This document shows, piece by piece, positions 30,340 to 41,893 of a DNA stretch of 64,000 nucleotides; within the stretch, counting starts at the first letter, position 1, and each line of letters begins with the position of its first letter. Position numbers and translations under genes: made by a program. The DNA is taken from the NCBI GenBank assembly GCA_012184525.1, contig WOFQ01000038.1, positions 124,001 through 188,000 of the forward strand. Reading direction: 5' to 3'. Origin of the DNA: Xenoacremonium recifei. Its lineage: Eukaryota; Ascomycota; Sordariomycetes; Hypocreales; Nectriaceae. Under the pieces are notes generated by a model. The model had not been told where the DNA came from and searched no databases. It saw nothing but the letters and a program-made list of their open reading frames with translations.

Positions 30340-33300
30340 ATGCTTCGCGTCCGGCTGGGTGCCGACCGATCGGTGGCCTGTACGCGCATATGCGTGTGCA
30401 GGCAGCCTCCATTTCGAAGACCTCGCTCGCTCGGCGCATGCGCCTACTCGACCGAGACGAACCGGAAGAACGACAAGCAGTCTGGCAAGGAGAGCTACCA
30501 GACTCTTGCGGTCAAGGCAAGGCAACTAGAACGGAGGCTTCTGAGCTTGGAACGGAGCCGGTTGGATGCGAAGAAGAAGTCCAAAGACACCAAGCCAGCG
30601 ACTCTCACGCCAGACCCCGAAGACAACGATGCCGAAGCGAGCAATACGGCCAAGGATGAAGAAGGGACGGCCGAGTTTAATGATGCGCTGGACGTGATAC
30701 GCAGGGTTTATGGAGTGAAGAAAGCCGCCAGTACTTCCAGAAAGAAGATCACCATACCTCAGCCTCCTCCGAAGGCAAACGAGTCCGAGCCGAAACCAGA
30801 CGAGGAAGATGTTCAGATAACGCCTCCCGCGTCAACTGCCCCGCCAAAGCCCACAGGAGTCTGGACGACTTTACAAGAGAAACTTCGACAATTATCTACT
30901 GGATCTTGTTCTACATCTGTAGATTCGACACCGCTATTCCAGAACCCAGAGACCGTCTCAGTACTTGCGCCGTCACGGTCGACACCTGACGAGCCTTCGA
31001 TAGCTCCTCCGCCCGAACCTCCGAAGAAGACTGTCAAAGTTGAGCGCAAGAGGAAGAAGGCAACGCCCAAGTCAGATTGGGATGTCAAGACTCTTCGCCC
31101 GAACGACGTGGCATTTGATCCTGTGGAAGAGGACCCGAATCTCAAAGTGCCTAAACTGTCTCATAACCTGGACAAAGTTCTCTTTAATCGAGGAGTCTAC
31201 GAGCTCCAGGACCGACGATCTCGCGTTTACAACTTCGATCCTTACCTGGCCACCATCATGCCTGTGGACGAGTTCGACTTCAACGCCCTCGCTGAATACA
31301 TCACATCATCCAAAGACAACCGGCTGCGGGAGCTTACATCCAAACATGGCAAGAAATTCTGTGGCTCAACCTCGAGCATGACCTCAATGCTCTCTCACTT
31401 CCATTTCCTCATCTCAAATTGGAGACCTCTCAACTTTAGCCACCTCTCGCGATCATTTAATGTTGAGTTTGAGAATTACACTGTTCTCACCCGAGCGCCT
31501 GCTGCTGCGTTCGCGCGTCTAAAGGACGGCGTGTATGCGATCGACGGAGACAAGGAATTTGATACCGCGAACATCCTCAGCATGCTTGGAAAGTCCATGG
31601 AGAAGCTTCTGACGCTTCCCAAAGAAGACTTTGAGAAGTATCGCCGCTCTCGCTCTCACCAACTCACAGAGGAGGAGAAAAATAGCGAGGAAGGGTTTCA
31701 CTATACCACTTTAGGAGACTTCATGATGCGTTCACAGCTCGATGCGCATGACCACCGATTGCCTGGATCCGGAATGTTCGACCTCAAAACGCGGGCTGTT
31801 GTCTCGATTCGAATGGATGTTCAGGGCTATGAGAAGGGTGTGGGTTACGAGCTGGGTCACCGGTTCGGCCAGTTCGAGTCTTATGAGCGAGAGTACTACG
31901 ACATGATTAGGGCGGCCTTTTTGAAGTACTCGTTGCAAGTTCGCATGGGGCGAATGGATGGTATCTTTGTGGCGTTTCACAATACGGAGAGGATCTTTGG
32001 GTTCCAATACATCAGTCTGGAAGAAATGGACTCGGCGCTTCACAGCACCAACAACAGGCGGCTCGGAGATCAGGAGTTCAGAGCAAGCGTAGCACTGCTC
32101 AACGATGTTCTGAACCGAGCGACCGAGCGATTCCCCGGGAAGAGTCTGCGCCTGCATGTCGAAACTCGTCCGACGAACCCGCCCCTTACTTACTTCTTTG
32201 CTGAAGCTGTCACTGAAGAGGAAGCGGACCGAACGCAGGCCGCCGGCAAAGCGAAGGCCGAACAATTTGAGTCGCAGGTCCTCGGTCTTTCTCGCAAGCG
32301 AATTGAAGATGACTCCGCGGGAGAAAACGACGAAGACCTAGAAGAATCCCAGCGAGACGAGGATATGGAGGAAGAGGATGCGAAGCAGGAGGCTCAAAAA
32401 GCGTGGAATGAGCTGATGGCCAAGGTTGACGACACCGTGGAAGATGATTCGCTCGGTCTTCGGTCTGTTAGAGAAGCCATTGAAGAGGCCATGGACCAAA
32501 GCGGACTCCTGCATGGCAAATCTGTGGAAGAAAAAGAGAAGTACTTGGACTCTCTCGTTGAAGCTCTGTCTGCCGAACTCGAAGCAGGCAAGGAACCGGC
32601 AGATGAGCCAGAGGAAGACCCTGAAATCCGCGAGGAAGGGGAACAGACCGAATCCGAGCAGGGAGAAGAGAAGCCTACAGTCCCGGAAACTCTTGAAACT
32701 CAAACGAAACTGTCAGACAAGGCATCGGCGGATGCCTTGGGGCGTAGTGACCTGACGGCTGACATGGAACCATCAATTGCAAATGGATCCTCTACCATGG
32801 AAGAGGGCTTGGACGGAAAGGGCACAAACATCTCTGGCCAAGATTCTTCTTTGAAGGATCTCATTCTCAAGGTGGCCCAAGGAGTTGACAACAATAACAA
32901 AAGACAAAATCTGGGGGCGTTTGAACGTGTCTTGTCTGAACTTGCGACACAGACAGAGGAACCGGAACCAGAACTCAGTGAGGAGGCAGAATCGAAGGAC
33001 GATTCAAGTGCGAATGCGGAGCCTTCGGAAAGCGTGTCTCTTGAAAAGCCGGCCGAGCCCACTAAAGAACTCCTGGGCATGTACATCACGGTGCGCAACA
33101 AGATTGATAACGAGCCCGTCAGCCGCGCTCACGGTGTTGATGTAAAACCGGGCAGTGGCAAGGACTGGGCGATCGAGTACACGGTGGTCGAGCTCCCACA
33201 TGACAAAGCGCACAAGATCTACGAGCAGCTCAAAAAGCGGCGCAAGAAGGCCCTGATCGGCACGGACCCAGCACAGCGGTCCGAGCTATGGCACAAGCTC

Positions 33301-33492
33301 TGGCGCGGAAATCTAGACAAGATGACGCGCCGAGGACGGCGGTTTCGGAAGATGATGAAGAAAAAGGATAGCGCGGGCCCGACCTACGGAGCTTGGAGTC
33401 GGGAACCGCTGGCAACGGAGGGCGAGGCTGATCAAGGCAAGACGGGCGAGAAAGAGGAGGAAAAGGAGACTGGTGAAAGCAAGAGTGTATAA
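30340..33492 (+). CDS. PET127: PET127-like mitochondrial RNA-processing protein
   Basis: Yeast Pet127 is a mitochondrial membrane-associated protein needed for 5' processing and turnover of mitochondrial RNAs. The gene is intronless, 1050 aa from ATG 30340. The N-terminus (MLRVRLGADRSVACTRICVC, then RRPRSLGACAYST) looks like a mitochondrial presequence. The conserved Pet127 domain spans about residues 270-650: NRGVYELQDRRSRVYNFDPY, NWRPLNFSHLSRSFNVEFEN, HYTTLGDFMMRSQLDA, GMFDLKTRAVVSIRMDVQ and MGRMDGIFVAFHNTERIFGF. The C-terminal third is acidic and Glu-rich, longer than in yeast, and closes with a basic segment. Residues 50-260 are low complexity. Confidence 0.9.
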   Translation: MLRVRLGADRSVACTRICVCRQPPFRRPRSLGACAYSTETNRKNDKQSGKESYQTLAVKARQLERRLLSLERSRLDAKKKSKDTKPATLTPDPEDNDAEASNTAKDEEGTAEFNDALDVIRRVYGVKKAASTSRKKITIPQPPPKANESEPKPDEEDVQITPPASTAPPKPTGVWTTLQEKLRQLSTGSCSTSVDSTPLFQNPETVSVLAPSRSTPDEPSIAPPPEPPKKTVKVERKRKKATPKSDWDVKTLRPNDVAFDPVEEDPNLKVPKLSHNLDKVLFNRGVYELQDRRSRVYNFDPYLATIMPVDEFDFNALAEYITSSKDNRLRELTSKHGKKFCGSTSSMTSMLSHFHFLISNWRPLNFSHLSRSFNVEFENYTVLTRAPAAAFARLKDGVYAIDGDKEFDTANILSMLGKSMEKLLTLPKEDFEKYRRSRSHQLTEEEKNSEEGFHYTTLGDFMMRSQLDAHDHRLPGSGMFDLKTRAVVSIRMDVQGYEKGVGYELGHRFGQFESYEREYYDMIRAAFLKYSLQVRMGRMDGIFVAFHNTERIFGFQYISLEEMDSALHSTNNRRLGDQEFRASVALLNDVLNRATERFPGKSLRLHVETRPTNPPLTYFFAEAVTEEEADRTQAAGKAKAEQFESQVLGLSRKRIEDDSAGENDEDLEESQRDEDMEEEDAKQEAQKAWNELMAKVDDTVEDDSLGLRSVREAIEEAMDQSGLLHGKSVEEKEKYLDSLVEALSAELEAGKEPADEPEEDPEIREEGEQTESEQGEEKPTVPETLETQTKLSDKASADALGRSDLTADMEPSIANGSSTMEEGLDGKGTNISGQDSSLKDLILKVAQGVDNNNKRQNLGAFERVLSELATQTEEPEPELSEEAESKDDSSANAEPSESVSLEKPAEPTKELLGMYITVRNKIDNEPVSRAHGVDVKPGSGKDWAIEYTVVELPHDKAHKIYEQLKKRRKKALIGTDPAQRSELWHKLWRGNLDKMTRRGRRFRKMMKKKDSAGPTYGAWSREPLATEGEADQGKTGEKEEEKETGESKSV

Positions 33493-34480
33493 AAGAGGGA
33501 GTTGCGAGGTTGTGCTAAGAACCTCCGCTCCGTGTACAAACACAATGTCTGAGTAGTTGGGTTCGGCGTTGAAATGGTTTGGATATTGGGCCCCAACTCA
33601 AGTGGCCGAGGTGGCGTAGTGTACATCAGAATCAAAGCATTCCGCTATAGTTTACGACGTGTAAGAATATAGACACCGAGATACAGAGTACGTACGCGAT
33701 CTGGAGTCATGAGAACGGCGCAACGATCCCTTCCTCTTCTAGAGCTCGGAGACCTTCCCGTTCGAGAATGAGGAGGTTGGAGATGCAAGTCACACTGGCA
33801 GCTCCCCGAGGCTAGACCAAGCGACCGCCCATGATCGACCGATACCAATGTAACGCCGTGCAGACAGACAGGAAGGTGAGCTGCTGCGATGAGCATGACC
33901 GGCTTAGGTAGCATCGCGAGAAGTCTCCCCGCCCACGTTGCTATCCGACTTACCAGCCATTTTTTCATGTGAAGTCTCGAAAGAATACCGAAGCAATATA
34001 ATATCAGCAGAGCTATTAATCGCTCGACAGATACAGATAGAGAGAGACGTAGTCTCCGTGCGGAGACAGATGGAGCTGGCGTCGGCAGTGACAGGGCGAT
34101 CGCTTGACCGAACGTCTTATTCGACTTAAAGGCCGGGCCGCTAAACCAATGGCCGCGGGCAGAGTGCGTGGCCCGAATGTCACTTCCATTAGGCGCCGCA
34201 ATTTGCATCAGCGCCATTCACATCCAGCACGGGGGCGATCGCGAGCTGCCGTCTTCGAGCTGGGGGCTGAAGCATGCGGCGGGCGGTGGCTCTCATTGGT
34301 TGCGTTACATCCAGGGTCTGGCATGGGGTTGCTGGTCGGGGCAGGTCACCAGATGGGGATTGGTGAGGGGATCATGGGCAGGGGGGAGAGAGTGTATAAG
34401 TGAGGAGGCCATCCCGGCGGCGGGAGACAGACAGGGCGATCTTGGAAGATAAGATCAGATCTGCACACGAAGGATTCACG
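33493..34480. other. Intergenic region upstream of the sphingomyelinase gene
   Basis: This 988-base gap has no supported gene. A 190-codon minus-strand ORF at 33645-34217 lacks any family signature. A TATAAG box at 34395-34400 lies about 80 bases upstream of the next start codon. Confidence 0.5.
34395..34400 (+). promoter_or_regulatory. TATA-like box of the sphingomyelinase gene
   Basis: TATAAG lies 80-86 bases upstream of ATG 34481, a usual distance for a fungal promoter. Position is the only support. Confidence 0.4.
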
Positions 34481-36608
34481 ATGCTTCTTTGGACTCAGGT
34501 CGTGCTTGCGCTGGGCTTGTTCCAGGGCGTCAGCGTCTCTGCTGGCGAGGGCTTTTCTCGACGGGATGTCTTCTCCCGGAGGGACCTGAAACGAGTGGAG
34601 AGGGCGATTGAGGAGCGGTCGTGGGCGTCAAAGGCCTGGGATGCGATTGAGGACGCGGCGACTTGCACGGGATGCCAGGTGAGAGACTCGTGTCATTGGG
34701 TTTACTTGAGTTAACGCAGTGTAGGCTGTCTTGTTGGTGCTCAAGGGCATCGCCGACCTGGGCAACAGTGACTTTGTCGACATCCTACAGGACGTGTGCA
34801 AGCTGTCCGGTGTAAGTCCCCCTTCAATCCTAAGCCCTCACTCACGCTGACGGAACTCCCAGGCTGAAGACGATGATGTCTGTGACGGCGCCATTGCGCT
34901 TGAGGGGCCGATCATCGCCAGCGCGCTGCGCAACATGACCATCGGCTCCAAGACGGCCGACGAGTTCTGCATCACGTTCCTCGGGCTGTGCGAGTACCCG
35001 GCCATCGATGCCTGGGCCGTCCCGTTCCCCTCGGCGAAGCCCTCGGGCGGTCGACCGGCGCCCAGCGGCCAGGACCCGATCAAGGTGGTTCACTACTCGG
35101 ACATCCACGTCGATCCGCAGTATGAGACGGGGGCGAACGCTGACTGCAGCAAGCCCATCTGCTGCCGGTGAGTGAATCTTTGTAGGTCTGTTAATGAGTC
35201 GGACTGACGTTTGAAGCCCCTATACTGAGGCCGATGAGCCGGGCAACAATGATGACCCAGCTGGGCCCAATGGCAACCACAACTGTGATGCGCCTATTAG
35301 TCTTGAGGACAGCATGTATGCCGCTATCCAGTCGATTGTGCCTGATGCCGCCTTCACGCTCTTCACCGGTGATATCGTAGACCACGGCGTCTGGAATACT
35401 TCCCAGTCGTACAACACAGAGCAGAGTATGATATTCTCCCTTCTTGTCTGATGTTCACTCCTGACTAACACTCGCCAGTCAACAATGCGTACGCCAAGAT
35501 GGACGACACTCAGACTCTTGTCTACGGCACCGCTGGCAACCACGAGATGAGCCCTGCCAACGCTTTCCAGCCCACCTCCGTCGGCAACGGCGCGAAATGG
35601 GTGTATGACCTCCTATCCACGGCCTGGACGGACTGGATCGGCACCGAGGCCACGGCTGAGACGGACTCGATCGGGGCCTACTCGACGGTGTATCCCGGCG
35701 GCAACCTGCGCATCATCTCACTCAACACTAACCTGTACTATCGCGACAACTACTGGCTGTACCAGAAGTCCATGCTGCAGGACCCCAGCGGCCAGTTCGC
35801 TTGGCTGGTTACGGAGCTGGACGCGGCCGAGCAGGCGGGTGAGAACGTGTACATCATCGGCCACATGCCCATGGGCAACGAGGACGCCTTCCACGATCCG
35901 TCCAACTACTTCGACCAGATCGTGAACCGCTACTCGGCCACCATCGCCGCCATGTTCTTCGGCCACACGCACGTCGACGAGTTTCAGATCAGCTACTCCG
36001 ACTACAGCAACCGCCAGTTCTCCAACGCGCTGGCCATGTCGTATGTCGGGCCCTCGCTGACGCCCACATCGGGAATGCCCTCGTTCCGCGTGTATGATGT
36101 CGACCCCGTGACCTTTGGCGTGCTCGATGTCAAGACATACATGGCCGACATGAACAACAGCGCCTACCAGACCACCGGCCCCGTCTGGACCGAGTACTAC
36201 TCAGCCAAGGAAGCATACGGCTCGCTGCTGAGCCCGGCCGTGACCGACGCCTCCGCCGAGTTGACCCCTGCCTTCTGGCACAACGTCACGTCCCTGATGG
36301 AATCTGACGATGATGTGTTCGAGGCCTTCCTGCTGCGCAAGTCCCGCGGCTGGACCACCGAGGACTGCACCGGCGACTGCAAGACCGAAGCCATTTGTGC
36401 CCTCCGCGCCGCCCGCGCCCAGGATAACTGCTACACGCCCTCGCCGGGCATCAACTTCAGCAAGCGCATGGAGAACCAGGTCCGAGAGCGCGATGAGTGT
36501 GGTATTTCGGTGACGCGCGCGACGCTGGGCGCCATGGTGAAGCGAAGGGAGGCGTTGGAGGCGCTGGAGAGCAGGTTTGTTGAGGCGGGGGCGAGGCTGA
36601 AGATGTGA
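34481..36608 (+). CDS. Secreted acid sphingomyelinase-like phosphodiesterase
   Basis: Predicted to hydrolyse sphingomyelin-type phosphodiesters with a dinuclear metal centre, outside the cell or in the vacuole. Exons are 34481-34678, 34725-34811, 34863-35167, 35217-35425 and 35479-36608; introns are 46, 51, 49 and 53 bases; the product is 642 aa. A signal peptide covers about residues 1-21 (MLLWTQVVLALGLFQGVSVS). A saposin-B domain follows (TCTGCQAVLLVLKG, DVCKLSG, FCITFLGLCEYP). The metallophosphatase domain has YSDIHVDPQY, FTGDIVDHGVWN, GTAGNHEMSPAN, YIIGHMPMGNED and FFGHTHVDEFQ, so all metal ligands appear present. Several N-glycosylation sequons are visible. Domain order is that of acid sphingomyelinases. 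Confidence 0.92.
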
Positions 36609-37348
36609 GTGAGCGAGGGAGTGAGCGAGTTAAGTTAAGTTAAGTTCTATATATATATATTTAGCATGGAGCATGGGTGGGAAGCGTGGTGTTGGGAGTG
36701 GTGTGAGGTTATAGGTGGGAGATTTGGCTTGCTGTACATAAATATGATTGTTGCCTAGGACCAATTAAGTGTCAATCTGCGAGCGCGGGGCTTGTCAGAC
36801 GTGAAAAAGGCCAAACTTCCCCTTTTAGCCAAAAGTGCGCCGCGTGAAGCTATCCACAGAGTGCCAGAACACGGACATTCCTATCCACAGCCCAAGGCTG
36901 GTCTCGAGTTTTAAGATAGCATCATACCTTTTTGATGTGAAGCTCCTGTTTGGGCAGCTTCCCCGGGATGCACCGCCTTATACAGGAACTGGCTCGGACT
37001 CGCTTCGGACTCTCCTCCAATCCCACGCCCTCGCCATGTCAACGCCACATGCACTATTCCAATAACCTTGCAATCATCAATAAGATCGCGTCCCCGGATT
37101 CCCGTCCCTGTTACGCCCCGCCAACCAGGATGTCGCATTTCTGCGCCGCAAGGCTTGGGGCTGACAACCCCCCCGTCAGCCGTCAGCGCCAACTCATCGC
37201 GTCAGCCAGCCATGAATCCGGGAATTTCCCAAGTGAGAATCAGGTTGGCGGTCGCTAAGCGTATAAAGGGCTGGGGCTCCGAGTTGGGGGGAGAGATCTG
37301 TCGTCTCACCTCATTGCCTTGTTTCAACAACACACAAGTATCACCACC
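36609..37348. other. Intergenic region between the sphingomyelinase and monooxygenase genes
   Basis: No gene is supported. Short simple repeats, three TTAAG units (36630-36644) and about six TA units (36648-36660), lie just after the sphingomyelinase stop codon. The right end carries the monooxygenase promoter. Confidence 0.5.
37262..37267 (+). promoter_or_regulatory. TATA box of the monooxygenase gene
   Basis: TATAAA lies 82-87 bases upstream of ATG 37349, within GC-richer sequence. Good match and spacing, but no direct evidence of use. Confidence 0.5.
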
Positions 37349-39176
37349 ATGGCTAACCTGCAACCCGGCCCGAATGTCTGCGTCGTGGGCTCTGGCGCGC
37401 TAGGGCTTCTCGCCATTAAAAATCTCACCGAGCAGGGATTGAACGTCACTGCATTTGAGCGCTATGAGCGTATTGGCGGAGTCTGGAACATGTCCCAGGG
37501 TCCTGAGCAGACGTCGGCCCTGCGAGGTACCAAGTTCAACACCTCGAAGCAAGTCGTGAGTTTGAACCAATACCGTAACCCAGAAAACGACTTCTAACCA
37601 ATAAAATAGGCCTGCTTTTCCGACTTTCCGATGCCAGAGGGTGAGTTTGGAGACTGTAATGAAATTTACCTGAGCTTACATCTTCTAGAATACCCGTCGC
37701 ATCCTTCTGGTCCCCAAGTCGAGCAGTATCTCATTTCCTATGCAAATCACTTTGACCTCATGCGCCACATCCAGTTCTCGACTTTGGTAGACCACATTGA
37801 GCGCGATGAAGTCGCGGCTAAATGGTTCGTCTTCACCAAAGATGTCAAGACCGGCGAGGAGACCCGCAGGAGCTTCGACCGTGTAGTTGTCGCCTCCGGG
37901 ATGCTCAACGTGAAGAACGAGGTCCGTCTGAAGGGCATTGAGAAATTTGCTGGAGATGCTGTGCATTCGCGCGAGTTCAAGGATCCATCCAAGTACGAAG
38001 GGAAGAATGTCCTCGTTGTGGGTATTGGCGCTACGGGAGCTGACACGACCTCGTTCTTGGTCAAGGCCGGGGCGAACCGGGTCATTGTCAGCCACAGAGC
38101 TCAATACTATCTCGTAGGTTATGATCCATGTTCTCGCCATTGTCAAGCTAATAGCAATCCAGCTCCCTCGGATGTTTCAGGGTAATGCGTTCGATCACGG
38201 CTTAACTCGTCGAGCCCTTACCATCCTGAGAGCCCTTTCCGATTATATGCCTGGAATGTGTATGAGTCTCATGTCGAAAGCGCTGATTTCCGTGAGAAAG
38301 AAGGCGTTTCCCTGGCTAAACGACCACCCGTCATTCTCGTCAGACCGAAAGATTGACGGCATCATCCATCGCGTCCCCATGTTCTCCGATGATCTTGCTG
38401 ATAACCTGCGAGACGGCAAGGTCGAGGCAGTGACGGGGATTCAGGAGATCACCGGCCCCAAGTCGGTCACCCTGACAGACGAAACGGTGCTGGAAGACAT
38501 CGACGCTATCATCATTTGTTCCGGATACACCTACGACATGTCTATTGTGCGAGGCAAAGGAGATCCTACTGATCCAGCTGCCGCCCCCGATCATTATGAG
38601 AAGATCAAGAAGACGAAATTCTACGACCCTGAAGACCCATTCCCTCGCCTGTACCGCGGTGTCCTGTCGGAGCAGTATCCCGACTCTCTGGCGATTCTGG
38701 GCCACTTTCTCATCATGTCACCCCCCTTCATGGTCTACGACCTCACGACCATGGCCATCGCCAGCGTGTGGAGCGGCAGCTATGCCATCGAGCCCCTGGA
38801 AGAGAGGCGCAAAGACATCGATAGCCATTACGACTTCGTGTGCTGGGCCATGAATAACGGGCCCGTGCCGCATTCGGGCATCCGCGTTGCTTCTCGCGAT
38901 ACATACGACTGGCTGAACCGCGTGGCCGGGACAGGGTTGACGGAGCGAGTAGCCTGCTTTAGCGCAGAGGCCTGGAAGTTTTGGTGGAATGATCGGAAGC
39001 TCTACAATTTGGTCATGGACGGGACTAATTTACCCGCGGTGTATCGACTATTTGATACGGGTCGAGGGAGAAAGCCTTGGCCGGGGGCGAGGGAGACGAT
39101 CATTAAGGTGAACGAGGAGGTTAAGGCGATGGGAGCGGCCTGGAAGAAGGAACAGCAAGAGAAGAAGACCAAATGA
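37349..39176 (+). CDS. Flavin-containing monooxygenase
   Basis: An FAD- and NADPH-dependent oxygenase of the FMO class, usually acting on soft nucleophiles (N or S). Exons are 37349-37555, 37610-37640 (31-base microexon), 37689-38113 and 38163-39176; introns are 54, 48 and 49 bases; the product is 558 aa. The FAD-binding motif GSGALG is at residues 11-16, with FERYERIGGVW after it. The FMO fingerprint FAGDAVHSREF fits FxGxxxHxxx(Y/F). The NADPH-binding motif is GIGATG. A late ATG motif is replaced by IIICSGYTYDMS. No signal peptide is evident, and the tail is Lys-rich (KKEQQEKKTK). There is no biosynthetic cluster around it, so the substrate is unknown. Confidence 0.9.
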
Positions 39177-39775
39177 TGATCGGGCTGTGATTGCAGTTAT
39201 GTATCTGATACCTTCGGATGAGCCATGTATTTCTTTGCCCGTAGTCACGATAGAGCTCGAAGATGGAAACCCCCATTCTGTCAAGATACGAACCAGCTTT
39301 CAAAAGACAGTCTATGTACGCAATGAGTTCTGAGCTTTAGAATTAAACTACTAGGCGTTCGCAGAAGAGTTGGCTGCCAATTTTATCGTCTTACTTACGT
39401 TCCTTGACTTCATGGTAAATAGTAAGAACAACACTGAATTGACTTAGATCAACTCGCGCCAGGACCCTGTTGATCCATGCTCTTCAGTCTCACCCTGCGA
39501 AATGCCCTGTAGATCAGTGGCGCGGTTTGAGGCGAAGCACCTAGGTAATCATGGGGACAGCGCTTCACGAACCAATCGACATCCAGAGTCAGTCGTTGCT
39601 GCCTGATACATGTTTTGCGCGGAAACCAGCCAGACAAATAACAAGCGGACTTTCACACCAAATCAATGTGATTTTCAACTCTTTGCAACCCTCTTATTTC
39701 TTCTTGCCGCCACCCCAGCATCGCAAGGACATATACATCAAGGTGGGGAGAGACATTTTCAAGGGCATCTCAATC
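39177..39775. other. Intergenic region upstream of the HET-domain gene
   Basis: The HET frame stays open upstream to about 39551, but the codons before the ATG at 39776 do not resemble the family. The region is otherwise featureless and AT-richer than its neighbours. Confidence 0.45.
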
Positions 39776-41893
39776 ATGCTCTGCGACAAGTGTCAGAAAT
39801 GCCTCAAGGAGGACGGCGTGGGCCTCGGATCTCTTGACTCGCCTCATCACCGGACGTATCACAGCCTTGCGCAATCCATCCATGATGGGTGCTTTGTCTG
39901 CAATCGTTTCTGGGAGTCCCTGAGTAATGAGATGCGTGAAGTCCTCTCTAGCGCTCGAGATGAAGAAGTAGGGCCTTCAGGCGCAGAGTCCGAACCGGCG
40001 AGAGACTGTTTGACAAGTACTTCTTTGAGAGGTGCGAAGTCTCTCGGTTATACTGACTGCTACTATCTTTCTGTTAAATACGACGCCCCTGCCACCACAC
40101 CTCGAGGGCTTCGGGGAAGACCCCGCTGGACAACGGAATTTCTTCTTGAACCTGTTAAAAGCCAGTGACTATGTATAGCCTCCAAAATTGGCTTCAAAGC
40201 TAATAATGCATTAGGTGAAAGGAAATATATCGTAAATCAAAGCCTCGCTCAGAGCACGGGGTCCCTCGAGTCGTTGTCTCAGGCCAAGCATTGGGTCACA
40301 GAGTGCGTCGCGCATCATGAACGATGCAAGAATACTGTCAACGAAAATTCCTGGCTCCCGACTGCCTGGCTCCCGACTCCCTGGTCCCCGACTGCCTGGT
40401 ATCCGTCGCGACTGCTCTCATTTGACCTTCATGGTGGACCGAAGGTCCGTCTCCTGGAGACCAGTCGAACAGCTCCTGCTGGGAGATACATGACACTCAC
40501 TCATCGTTGGGGCCCTATTGAACACATAACATTAACTCGAGACACATACCCACAACTTCTTAAGGGAATTCTTATATCTACCCTCCCTCAAGTCTTTCGG
40601 GATGCTATTTCCATTTGCCGTCATCTGGGGATATGGTATATCTGGATTGACTCATTGTGCATTTTTCAGGGCAAGGACAACATCACGGATTGGCAGCATG
40701 AAGCGTCTCGGATGAGAAATGTTTATGCCAACTCCTTCTGCAACATCTCCGCTGCTGATGCTTCCGACTGTTCTGAATCGATTTTCAATCACCGAGACCC
40801 TAGTGCGCTCATCCCCCAGGTAGTAGAGATGACCTGGCGTGACAGAGACGGTACGAAGATCACAGAGTGTTTCAATCTTTCTTATTACAATTTCTGGGAA
40901 GTGGAGGTCACAAACGCCCTTGTTAACAAAAGAGCTTGGGTTCTTCAGGAGCGTTTCCTATCCCCTCGCATTCTTCACTTCGGCAAGCGACAAGTCATAT
41001 GGGAATGCTGTGAGAAAGACGCTACAGAAGTCTATCCGTGTGGTTTGCCGCCTGACCTCTTGAGACCCCGGGATGATGGGATAAAACGGGCGTATCAGTA
41101 CAAGTATGACCGGAATTCCGCTTATTGGCTATGGCTTCGCATTGTGGCAATGTATACAACTACAGAGCTCACAGATCCAAGCGACAAGCTCATCGCATGT
41201 TCCGGTATTGCCAAAAGGATGGCCGAGATCATGCATGACGACTATGTCGCCGGTATGTGGCGCCGTCATCTAGAAGGTGGACTGCTATGGGTGGTAGAAA
41301 GCAATCATCAACCCGGTCGTTGGACGCGGCCTCGAGAATACCGTGCCCCCTCATGGTCTTGGGCTTCCATCGACGGCCCCGTCGTTGCCGGCGGAAGGCC
41401 CATTCGAAATTCGTTGATTACGGTTGAGGATTATCACCTTGATTATTGGACAAGTGATACATTTGGAGCAATCCGCGGGGGCTGGTTACGTCTTCGTGGA
41501 GTCCTCATAAAGACCAAATTAGCACGCAAAAGTCACGAGGACGGAGGCTACTACTGGGACTTGTTTCTAGACGATGAGAAGATGGGCACGGAAACGGGGC
41601 CTTACGATACTGAGCCCAAAGTATTGCTCGATATTCTCCAAGAAGACTTTGAGGAAGAAAACGCAAAGGGACTCCTGTTCTCCATGGGTACTAGGTCAGG
41701 GAAAGGGCAAGATCTGACTTTGATACTGCTGCTGAAACTGGTTGAGGGAGAGGAGGGAACCTTTCAGCGCATTGGACAGGCCGTTGCCCAGACTCATGAT
41801 GTGAAGGAGAGAGTGGTGAGGCGGAGCGCAGGAGATGCACAGTTGCCATGTCTGCGGTATCGAAACGGGATGCATTCGATCCGCATCATCTAG
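39776..41893 (+). CDS. HET-domain protein (heterokaryon incompatibility type)
   Basis: HET domains act in fungal non-self recognition and cell death after hyphal fusion. The first part from ATG 39776 (MLCDKCQKCLKEDG) has paired cysteines typical of HET N-termini (CDKCQKC, CFVCNRF). The HET domain carries LTHRWG, the variant IWYIWIDSLCIFQ, MRNVYANSFCNISA and NKRAWVLQERFLSPR. Its two halves share one frame but are separated by a TGA at 40166. An intron must cover it: 40154-40252 or 40165-40242 both keep the frame, and neither has ideal sites. With the first option the product is 672 aa. A short Trp-Pro-rich repeat (WLPTAWLPTPWSPTAWYP) follows the junction. If no intron is used, the gene is broken. 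Confidence 0.78.

Noticed and set aside
31732..32265. 177-codon ORF antisense to PET127
   Set aside because: It lies fully inside a strongly supported coding gene on the opposite strand and has no signature of its own.
33645..34217. 190-codon minus-strand ORF between PET127 and the sphingomyelinase gene
   Set aside because: No domain or family signature, Ser/Arg/Leu-rich composition typical of chance frames, and it competes with overlapping frames on both strands.
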